Shown here in pieces: positions 24,130 through 28,683 of a stretch of 28,683 nt of DNA (its first letter is position 1; every line of letters starts with the position of its first letter). A program made the position numbers and the translations under genes. Origin of the DNA: a virus; the IMG/VR virus record IMGVR_UViG_3300032240_000554, positions 1 to 28,683 of that record. One strand, given 5' to 3'. The notes beneath the pieces were generated by a model. It had not been told where the DNA came from. It did not search any database and was given only the letters and a program-made list of their open reading frames with translations.

Positions 24130-24679
24130 TAGACCAGACACCTTTATATGGCCCGCAGATTTTGCCTGTACAATTATAGATGAAAATGTAATACTACCTA
24201 ATCATTATAATCTTAAAATTTACATTGAACCAACTCTTCCTGTTACTGAAAACTTTGGTATAGGATTCCAAAAACTCAAACATATCATATTTGATTGCTT
24301 AAACAATAGTGTATTAATTAATAAAAACAATACACTATTACCAGCCTTATCATCTATAGATACTAATATAGTACACTTGCCAGCAGAGCCCTACGATTTT
24401 TATGTTGGCGCAACTCTGTTTTCTAAATTTATTTCAATAACCAAAAAATATTTTACCATATATCAAATTAGTATTGACAGCGCAATTGGCGATCGTGTAC
24501 AATATACTATGAGTGATCCTTGGGAAAGCGGTTTAGATTTTGATGGCGATTTTTGGTGGAACCATGATACGCTAGATACAGGTAGTAATAATACAACCAC
24601 TTGGGATAAATTAAATCTGTCCGAAGGCCCACGATTCCAACCAACGGTAATCAAAGGCGGAAAAAGTGAAAATCAATGA
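24119..24679 (+). CDS. Hypothetical protein of the structural cluster
   Basis: A 186-aa protein, start inside the 3' end of the previous gene. It has aromatic-rich beta segments (TFIWPADFACTIIDE; YNLKIYIEPTLPVTENFGIGFQKLKHIIF) and a C-terminal DPWESGLDFDGDFWWNHD block. The pattern of short strands and acidic loops suits a virion-associated or assembly protein. A promoter-like pair TTGACA/TACAAT with an 18-base gap (24474-24503) lies inside it; I do not trust it. It overlaps the next gene by 14 bases. Confidence 0.62.
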   Translation: MLNDRPDTFIWPADFACTIIDENVILPNHYNLKIYIEPTLPVTENFGIGFQKLKHIIFDCLNNSVLINKNNTLLPALSSIDTNIVHLPAEPYDFYVGATLFSKFISITKKYFTIYQISIDSAIGDRVQYTMSDPWESGLDFDGDFWWNHDTLDTGSNNTTTWDKLNLSEGPRFQPTVIKGGKSENQ

Positions 24680-25187
24680 ATACGGACAAGTAAGTATTAC
24701 AGAACAAGAAGCATTCGATGCTTTGTACTCTGGTACAATTACCAATGTAGATAACGTATATCTTGACAATACTGATGTTATTGAAAAATTCAACAGCAGT
24801 GTAAAATCCAACGCAGATCGAATTCCGTTATTATCATTACCCAAAGATCTAAATGATATAAGCAAAGAGTTATTTGATCAAGCAAATCAAAATAACTGGT
24901 TTATGCCCAATGACTACTGTCCAAATCTTGTAGAAATGTTATACGGAATGTGCTCTACTCCTGAACAAACAGATAGAGTAAGTTTAGAACTAGAATTGTT
25001 TATCCAACATAACATGATGGACCTACTGTATTACCTTAAATACTTGGTAGACACCTTGCGTGAAAATAATATTCTGTGGGGTGTAGGTCGCGGTAGCAGT
25101 GTAGCAAGTTATGTACTGTTCTTAATCGGAGTACATAAAATAGATAGTATTAAATACAATCTTGATATAAAAGAATTCTTAAAATAG
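24666..25187 (+). CDS. DnaE-like fragment lacking the catalytic aspartates
   Basis: A 173-aa protein with a GTG start. Residues about 105-173 (RVSLELELFIQHNMMDLLYYLKY..., LWGVGRGSSVASYVLFLIGVHKIDSIKYNLDIKEFLK) line up with the bacterial Pol III alpha region before the active site, whose GPGRGSGAGSLVAYALKI...FERFLN pattern is very distinctive. It ends at FLK, where the family continues to the PDxDxD catalytic motif. The catalytic Asp residues, palm and fingers are therefore missing, so it cannot be a polymerase by itself. The N-terminal 100 residues are not recognisable. It could bind a beta-clamp, DNA or the host polymerase, or be a relic maintained for another reason. The frame is intact. 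Confidence 0.78.
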   Translation: MKINEYGQVSITEQEAFDALYSGTITNVDNVYLDNTDVIEKFNSSVKSNADRIPLLSLPKDLNDISKELFDQANQNNWFMPNDYCPNLVEMLYGMCSTPEQTDRVSLELELFIQHNMMDLLYYLKYLVDTLRENNILWGVGRGSSVASYVLFLIGVHKIDSIKYNLDIKEFLK

Positions 25188-25197
25188 GAGAACAACA

Positions 25198-25488
25198 ATG
25201 GTTCACAGAACAATGCAAGGTCGAGAAGTAGATATGGAAAAGTTAATGCGTCAAAATGAATTGATGCCAGCTGTAGGAAATATGCGAGTAAATGCTCGCG
25301 GGGACGAATTAGGTCCCGGCGGTAAAATTGTTAAAAAACGCGAAGATGTTGTGGCAGAATATTACGAACACAATCCTAACGCTGTTCTTAAACAACAGCC
25401 ACAGGTTCAAGTTTCTGTTGTTGAAGATAAACCTACACAAGTAACATCTACTGCTAAAATTAAAAAATCTCAATCAGACGAGGAATAA
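25198..25488 (+). CDS. Small conserved protein, disordered C-terminus
   Basis: A 96-aa protein with AGGAGA shortly before its ATG. The N-terminal half (RTMQGREVDMEKLMRQNELMPAVGNMRVNARGDELGPGGKIVKKREDVVAEYYEHNP) is a pattern I know from T4-like phages, with the GDELGPGGKIVKKR core well conserved. The C-terminal third is Gln/Val/Lys-rich and probably disordered. It abuts the co-chaperonin gene, whose ATG follows immediately, so a role linked to capsid assembly is possible. Confidence 0.68.
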   Translation: MVHRTMQGREVDMEKLMRQNELMPAVGNMRVNARGDELGPGGKIVKKREDVVAEYYEHNPNAVLKQQPQVQVSVVEDKPTQVTSTAKIKKSQSDEE

Positions 25489-25875
25489 ATGTCAAAAATC
25501 AAAGGTAAACTCATTCCTTTACGTGATAGAATTTTTGTCAGCGACATGGATTTTGGCATGGAAAAAACTATTGGTGGAATTTTACTTCACTCTGATGATG
25601 GTAAAAGTACAGGTATTCATCCTAGGTGGGGCAAGGTTTGGGCAATTGGTCCAACTAACACCTCTGGAGTAACCATCGGAGAGTGGGTTCTTATTGAGCA
25701 CGGAAGATGGACAAGAGGCATGGAATACGAAAACGATGACGGGTCTATTACCAAACTTCGTGTAGTTGATAACAATGCTATTCTCATGGCGGCTCCTGAA
25801 AAACCAGAAGGTGCTATGAGAAGCGAAGTAGTAGGTGCCGGGTCTAATTTTAATTTTAATATTCCCGGTTTATAA
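25489..25875 (+). CDS. GroES/gp31-like co-chaperonin
   Basis: A 128-aa co-chaperonin of the GroES fold. KLIPLRDRIFV near the N-terminus is the family's opening strand. IGGILLHSDDGKSTG is the mobile-loop region that contacts GroEL. GKVWAIGP, GEWVLIEHGRW and LRVVDNNAIL are the core barrel strands. Length and the long C-terminal extension are nearer T4 gp31 than host GroES (about 97 aa). It likely replaces GroES with host GroEL so that large capsid or fibre proteins can fold. The stop codon lies within a near-perfect hairpin (25857-25892). Confidence 0.88.
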   Translation: MSKIKGKLIPLRDRIFVSDMDFGMEKTIGGILLHSDDGKSTGIHPRWGKVWAIGPTNTSGVTIGEWVLIEHGRWTRGMEYENDDGSITKLRVVDNNAILMAAPEKPEGAMRSEVVGAGSNFNFNIPGL

Positions 25876-25892
25876 AATAAACGGGAATATTA
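25857..25892 (+). other. Hairpin over the co-chaperonin stop codon
   Basis: TAATATTCCC at 25857-25866 pairs with GGGAATATTA at 25883-25892, and the inner GTTTAT/ATAAAC arms also pair with a single G bulge, giving roughly a 16-bp stem around a short A-rich loop. The stop codon TAA (25873-25875) lies near the loop. There is no T-tract after it. It is 5 bases from the real terminator hairpin and may stabilise the mRNA end. Confidence 0.6.
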
Positions 25893-25897
25893 ACTCC

Positions 25898-25927
25898 ATA
25901 GGGCCTTGACAGGCCCTATTGTTTTTT
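25898..25927 (+). terminator. Rho-independent terminator whose loop is a -35 box
   Basis: ATAGGGCC (25898-25905) pairs with GGCCCTAT (25912-25919) with no mismatch. The 6-base loop is exactly TTGACA (25906-25911). A T-tract (TGTTTTTT, 25920-25927) follows. It ends the co-chaperonin transcription unit, and the loop doubles as the next promoter's -35. Confidence 0.85.
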
Positions 25928-25934
25928 GTACAAT
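25906..25934 (+). promoter_or_regulatory. Sigma70-type promoter nested in a terminator
   Basis: TTGACA (25906-25911) is perfect and TACAAT (25929-25934) differs by one base; the spacer is 17 bases and includes the hairpin's right arm and T-tract. The start site should lie around 25940, which is also the ATG of the next gene. There is no Shine-Dalgarno in between. It would drive the gene run up to the clamp loader. Confidence 0.8.
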
Positions 25935-25939
25935 AATAT

Positions 25940-26182
25940 ATGGGACATAAAAAACAAATAGATGTAGCAGATGTTGTTAGACAGATTAATGCCGCTGCCT
26001 ACGAATGTACTAGTCCTTATAATGACGGGTTTGTTGGATGGGGTTATAAACAAGATCTTTACAGGATTAAATGGATTTTGGAAGATGCTCTTAAACGATG
26101 CCCAATATATTCTCCGGAGCCAGAATGGATACGAGAACAAGAAAAACAAAAACTTGTTAGGATACTAAAAGATGAAATGTAA
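25940..26182 (+). CDS. Conserved small phage protein, possibly leaderless
   Basis: An 80-aa protein with helices IDVADVVRQINAAAYEC, then CTSPYNDGFVGWGYKQDLYRIKWILEDAL, and a basic C-terminus (REQEKQKLVRILKDEM). The TSPYNDGF-GW-YKQDLYR-KW pattern is a familiar small phage family without known function. The ATG at 25940 is 6 bases after the -10 hexamer, so the mRNA may start at it. No Shine-Dalgarno is present and no other in-frame ATG is better. It overlaps the next gene by 11 bases. Confidence 0.66.
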   Translation: MGHKKQIDVADVVRQINAAAYECTSPYNDGFVGWGYKQDLYRIKWILEDALKRCPIYSPEPEWIREQEKQKLVRILKDEM

Positions 26183-26333
26183 TACTTGTAATAAAGAATA
26201 TGATATTACCTGCGATTGGAATCAAGGCCGGTGTCCCCATCATCCTGCGTTAATTGATCAAATTTTGAATGACCCTTATAAAAGTAGGATCTATAATCTA
26301 CTACAAACAATCAAAGGATTTTTTAAGAAATGA
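26172..26333 (+). CDS. Very small zinc-finger-like protein
   Basis: A 53-codon gene coding a peptide beginning MKCNTCNKEYDITCDWNQGRCPHHPAL. C3-x2-C6, C14, C21 and H23-H24 suggest a small zinc-binding module; the C-terminus is helical and basic (SRIYNLLQTIKGFFKK). It overlaps the gene before it by 11 bases and the nucleotidyltransferase after it by 4 bases (ATGA). That the gap is fully filled supports it. Confidence 0.62.
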   Translation: MKCNTCNKEYDITCDWNQGRCPHHPALIDQILNDPYKSRIYNLLQTIKGFFKK

Positions 26334-26794
26334 TTTTTAATAAAATCAAACAATTAAAAGAAGACGGGCTAACCGTAGGAATTGTATTCAGCTCTTTTGA
26401 TTTGTTCCATGCCGGTCATGTTGCTATGTTGGCAGAAGCAAAGAATCATTGTGATTACTTAATTGCCGCACTTCAAACAGATCCAACTATTGATCGCCCA
26501 GATACAAAAAATCCTCCTATTCAAAGTATCGTAGAACGACAGATACAAGTTAGTACAAATCGAAATGTGGACGAAGTAGTTGTATATCAAACAGAAAAAG
26601 ATCTTGAAGATCTCTTGCTTATTCTGCCCGTTGATGTTAGAATATTAGGTGTAGAGTACGCAGACAAAGAATTTACAGGTAAAGATATTTGTAAAAAGCG
26701 TGGAATTGAGATTGTCTATAACGGACGAGATCATTCTTTTAGTTCATCAAGTCTACGCAAACGTGTAGCAGAAGCAGAAGGAAATAAAAAATGA
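26330..26794 (+). CDS. TagD-like nucleotidyltransferase, second copy
   Basis: A 154-aa paralogue of the gene at 9235, with an N-terminal extension of about 13 residues. It has FSSFDLFHAGHVAML (HAGH at 27-30), DPTIDRPDTKNPPIQS, ERQIQVSTNRNVDEVVVY, and HSFSSSSLRKRV (SSSLR at 139-143). Core residues for nucleotide binding are all present, so both copies look active. The reaction is probably CTP (or ATP) plus a phosphorylated alcohol or sugar. The two copies have diverged well beyond recent duplication. It is coupled to the small zinc-finger gene by ATGA. Confidence 0.86.
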   Translation: MIFNKIKQLKEDGLTVGIVFSSFDLFHAGHVAMLAEAKNHCDYLIAALQTDPTIDRPDTKNPPIQSIVERQIQVSTNRNVDEVVVYQTEKDLEDLLLILPVDVRILGVEYADKEFTGKDICKKRGIEIVYNGRDHSFSSSSLRKRVAEAEGNKK

Positions 26795-27069
26795 AAGAAC
26801 TTATTATCAAAGACGATCTTGGATTTAGATTACGTCTTACTATCAAAGATGTTATTAGGCCCGACGGACTTAAAAATATCGAGTTTCATCAAGAGAGTAA
26901 AAACAGCAATGGGGAAATTTCTTTCTCATCAGTGTATCAATTCTTTTTGTCTAATGACGAGTTGCTTACACTTGGACACTTCCTTGTAAACATGGATCAA
27001 AACAACATGACTGAATATCAAAATAAGTCATTTATCACTAAAGTGTTTTCTAAAACAGATCCGGAGTAA
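26791..27069 (+). CDS. Small hypothetical protein
   Basis: A 92-aa protein coupled to the nucleotidyltransferase by a 4-base overlap, with AAGGAAA before the ATG. It appears beta-rich (KELIIKDDLGFRLRLTIKDVIRPDGLKNIEFHQES..., EISFSSVYQFFLSNDELLTLGHFLVNM). No family recognised, and neighbours give no hint beyond DNA replication at the end of the run. Confidence 0.62.
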   Translation: MKELIIKDDLGFRLRLTIKDVIRPDGLKNIEFHQESKNSNGEISFSSVYQFFLSNDELLTLGHFLVNMDQNNMTEYQNKSFITKVFSKTDPE

Positions 27070-27072
27070 GAA

Positions 27073-27438
27073 ATGAGCCAGTACGGTACAGCATACGCAA
27101 CATTAGAAGCATCAGATGAGCGTCAAATGGCAATGCCTAAAAAGAAACGTCATGGTTGGATCAAGCGCCTGCTATCAAGCAGTAGAGATGACGACGGGTT
27201 CAATATGAAAAATATAATAACAAGCCCAAGCAGAATTGAACGAGGCGAGCCAAGTATTGATCAGCCAGAACGTGCTATTCAATTTACGATATATAGTGCC
27301 AGCGGTGGTCGTGTCGTTGAGACACGCCGATACGATCGTCAGAAAGATCGTAGCCAAACTGGGCTGTATATTATTACTGGCGAACAAGACTTTGGTAAAG
27401 AGATTGATAAAATTATTGTAATGGAAGGTTTGAGGTAA
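27073..27438 (+). CDS. Conserved small phage protein
   Basis: A 121-aa protein with GGAG before its ATG. A basic N-terminal stretch (MPKKKRHGWIKRLLSS, about 21-36) precedes a beta domain (ERAIQFTIYSASGGRVVETRRYDRQKDRSQTGLYIITGEQDFGKEIDKIIVMEGLR). The GLYIIT-GEDFGKEIDKI-ME pattern is common in phage genomes. The basic arm might bind RNA or DNA. Function unknown. Confidence 0.68.
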   Translation: MSQYGTAYATLEASDERQMAMPKKKRHGWIKRLLSSSRDDDGFNMKNIITSPSRIERGEPSIDQPERAIQFTIYSASGGRVVETRRYDRQKDRSQTGLYIITGEQDFGKEIDKIIVMEGLR

Positions 27439-27443
27439 ATTAA

Positions 27444-27596
27444 ATGGTTCTCATTAACGACGAGTACGCCGAAGTTTGGGTGTGGGTCGAGAAGAATAAT
27501 CATGATATCGAACTAAGTCCGCAGTTCGATGACGAAGAAGCCGCTATGCTGTGGCGTACTAGAATGATTCATATTTTAACTAAAGGCAAAGAATGA
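27444..27596 (+). CDS. Very small hypothetical protein
   Basis: A 50-codon gene: MVLINDEYAEVWVWVEKNNHDIELSPQ..., ending DEEAAMLWRTRMIHILTKGKE. It fills the gap between two genes and overlaps the clamp loader by 4 bases (ATGA), which is strong support. Acidic middle, helical end; no domain recognised. Confidence 0.6.
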   Translation: MVLINDEYAEVWVWVEKNNHDIELSPQFDDEEAAMLWRTRMIHILTKGKE

Positions 27597-28513
27597 AAGA
27601 ACTATGGGTTGAAAAATACCGTCCTAAAACTGTAGCAGACTATGTATTTAGAGACAACGATCAAAAGAAACAAGTTAATGGCTTTATCAAAGACGGTACT
27701 ATCCCTCATTTGTTGTTAAGTGGTTCTCCCGGAATTGGCAAGACAACATTGTCAAAAATTCTAATCGAAGCAATCGGTGTATCAGATTACGATGTGTTAG
27801 AAGTTAACGCAAGCCGAGAAACTGGCATTGATTTTATTAGAGATAAAATTATTCCTTTTATTTCAATGATTCCGTTTGGTCCATTTAAGGTTGTATTGTT
27901 AGATGAAGCCGATCGGTTAAGTCAACAGGCACAGGACTCGTTGAAAGGTATTATTGAAGAATATTCTGCCCATGCTAGATTTATTTTAACATGTAATACA
28001 CCTAGCAGAATTGGTACTGCGATAAAAAGTCGTTGTCAGCAATTTCACTTCAGCAGTATTGATCAAACAGAATTTACAGCCAGAGCCGCTACAATATTAG
28101 TCGAAGAAGGTATCGACTTTGATCTAGATCGACTTGATACCTATGTTAAAAGTGTATATCCAGATTTGCGTAAATGTATTAATCTCTTACAACAAAATAG
28201 CATCGACGGTGCCTTAGTAGATCCTAAGGCCGAGGATAGTGGTGTAAGTGATTACAAAGTAGAAATGGTCGAGTTGTTTAAAGCAGGTAAAATACAGGCT
28301 GCTCGTAAACTTCTATGCGGTAGAGCCCAAGCACACGAAATGGAAGACATCTATACATGGATGTATCAAAACATTGATCTATTTGGCAAGACAGATGAGA
28401 TAAAAGATTCTGCTTTGTTGATTATCAAGCAAGGGTTAGTTGACAATGCGTTAATTGCTGATCCGGAGATCAATCTTGCAGCTACGCTTATTAAATTAGC
28501 AAGATTACAATAA
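27593..28513 (+). CDS. Sliding clamp loader ATPase, T4 gp44-like
   Basis: A 306-aa AAA+ ATPase of the clamp loader large-subunit family that, with gp62, loads the sliding clamp on primed DNA. The N-terminus (MKELWVEKYRPKTVADYVF) is typical. Walker A is GSPGIGKTT (44-52) and Walker B VVLLDEAD (100-107). The sensor-1 Asn is N135 (LTCN) and the SRC arginine finger is R147. T4 gp44 has 319 residues, so the size fits. In T4-like phages the clamp is also the late-transcription co-activator, so this gene ties replication to the late promoters seen in the window. No gp45 or gp62 gene is within this window. Confidence 0.93.
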   Translation: MKELWVEKYRPKTVADYVFRDNDQKKQVNGFIKDGTIPHLLLSGSPGIGKTTLSKILIEAIGVSDYDVLEVNASRETGIDFIRDKIIPFISMIPFGPFKVVLLDEADRLSQQAQDSLKGIIEEYSAHARFILTCNTPSRIGTAIKSRCQQFHFSSIDQTEFTARAATILVEEGIDFDLDRLDTYVKSVYPDLRKCINLLQQNSIDGALVDPKAEDSGVSDYKVEMVELFKAGKIQAARKLLCGRAQAHEMEDIYTWMYQNIDLFGKTDEIKDSALLIIKQGLVDNALIADPEINLAATLIKLARLQ

Positions 28514-28556
28514 GTTACGCAGGGTGCAGGTCAGGGGATTGATCTGCGTAACTTAT
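28510..28556. terminator. Possible bidirectional terminator hairpin between convergent genes
   Basis: ATAAGTTACGCAG (28510-28522, including the clamp loader stop) pairs perfectly over 13 bp with CTGCGTAACTTAT (28544-28556), around a 21-base GC-richer loop. No long T-tract follows on either strand, so strength is uncertain. It lies between the plus-strand clamp loader and a minus-strand ORF. Confidence 0.6.
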
Positions 28557-28575
28557 CTCATCTATAAGTTAATCG

Positions 28576-28665
28576 TTAGGGTAACTCCTTATATATACTT
28601 AAAATTTCCTTAACAACAGGGTGACGTTCAACGTCTCTTGCTCCAAACCTTACTATAGCGGTCAT
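28576..28665 (-). CDS. Small minus-strand ORF with a perfect Shine-Dalgarno sequence
   Basis: A 29-codon frame read on the minus strand (MTAIVRFGARDVERHPVVKEILSIYKELP). AAGGAGGTGAT, on the plus strand at 28672-28682, is a full anti-SD match seven bases before the ATG. Such a strong signal suggests real translation, though the peptide is very short. Upstream context is cut off by the window edge. It matches no family I know. Confidence 0.5.
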   Translation of the reverse strand: MTAIVRFGARDVERHPVVKEILSIYKELP

Positions 28666-28683
28666 ACGATAATCACCTCCTTG

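Noticed and set aside
24474-24503. Promoter (TTGACA, 18-base spacer, TACAAT) inside the 186-aa gene
   Set aside because: One -10 mismatch, wider spacer, and an AT-rich coding context; the distance to the next start is long. Kept only as a note.
28672-28682. 16S rRNA 3' end (ATCACCTCCTT)
   Set aside because: The flanking bases do not match 16S rRNA; it is the complement of a strong Shine-Dalgarno for the minus-strand ORF.
2-28683. tRNA or rRNA genes
   Set aside because: No T-loop/acceptor pattern or rRNA-like segment was seen.

Overview
The window is a contiguous piece of a tailed-phage genome, most likely a T4-like (myovirus-type) phage of an aquatic, probably Gram-negative bacterium. The evidence is a T4 gp44-type clamp loader ATPase, a gp31/GroES-like co-chaperonin, 8-bp elements close to the T4 late promoter TATAAATA, a run of very large tail-fibre/collar genes, and many small AT-rich genes that overlap by a few bases. 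There is no host housekeeping operon, rRNA or tRNA. Near-consensus sigma70 promoters and Shine-Dalgarno sites show that early genes use host-type initiation signals.

Layout. (1) 1-6130: small hypothetical genes, a zinc-ribbon protein, a 392-aa conserved protein and a T4 Pnkp-like P-loop kinase, split by a terminator fused to a sigma70 promoter (2644-2683) and by a second promoter at 4369. (2) 6127-9720: metabolic and host-takeover genes: ClpP, a two-helix membrane protein behind a T4 gene-e-like hairpin, a QueD/PTPS-like enzyme, a 2-oxoglutarate/Fe(II) oxygenase, small membrane proteins and a TagD-type nucleotidyltransferase. (3) 9717-11199: a conserved small protein and a UvdE-type UV endonuclease. 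(4) 11196-11881: a minus-strand island of two genes, one a membrane-anchored protein with a histone-H1-like basic tail. (5) 11938-12771: Fe/Mn superoxide dismutase and a small acidic protein. (6) 12814-23883: five large virion genes, namely three collagen-like fibre proteins (the longest with a C-terminal S74 chaperone domain), one protein with putative-Ig repeats, and one tail-collar protein with an HxH motif. (7) 23887-25875: small structural-associated genes, a DnaE-like fragment without the catalytic aspartates, and the co-chaperonin. (8) 25898-28513: a second terminator/promoter composite, a possibly leaderless gene, a second TagD-type nucleotidyltransferase, small proteins and the clamp loader. 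(9) 28514-28683: a convergent hairpin and a 29-codon minus-strand ORF.

How it fits together: sigma70-like promoters (2655, 4369, 7099, 9646, 25906) probably serve early/middle genes. Late-type elements (minus 11526; divergent 11913/11925; 12780, 18489, 22688) sit in front of the minus-strand island, sod and the fibre genes. The co-chaperonin, ClpP and S74 domain are protein-folding or quality-control functions that fit a genome with very large fibrous proteins. UvdE and SOD point to life under light and oxidative stress. The strongest regulatory observations are two terminators whose hairpin loop carries the -35 box of the next promoter, two genes whose predicted start site coincides with the ATG, and a hairpin that would hide a ribosome-binding site in read-through mRNA but not in mRNA made from an internal late promoter.
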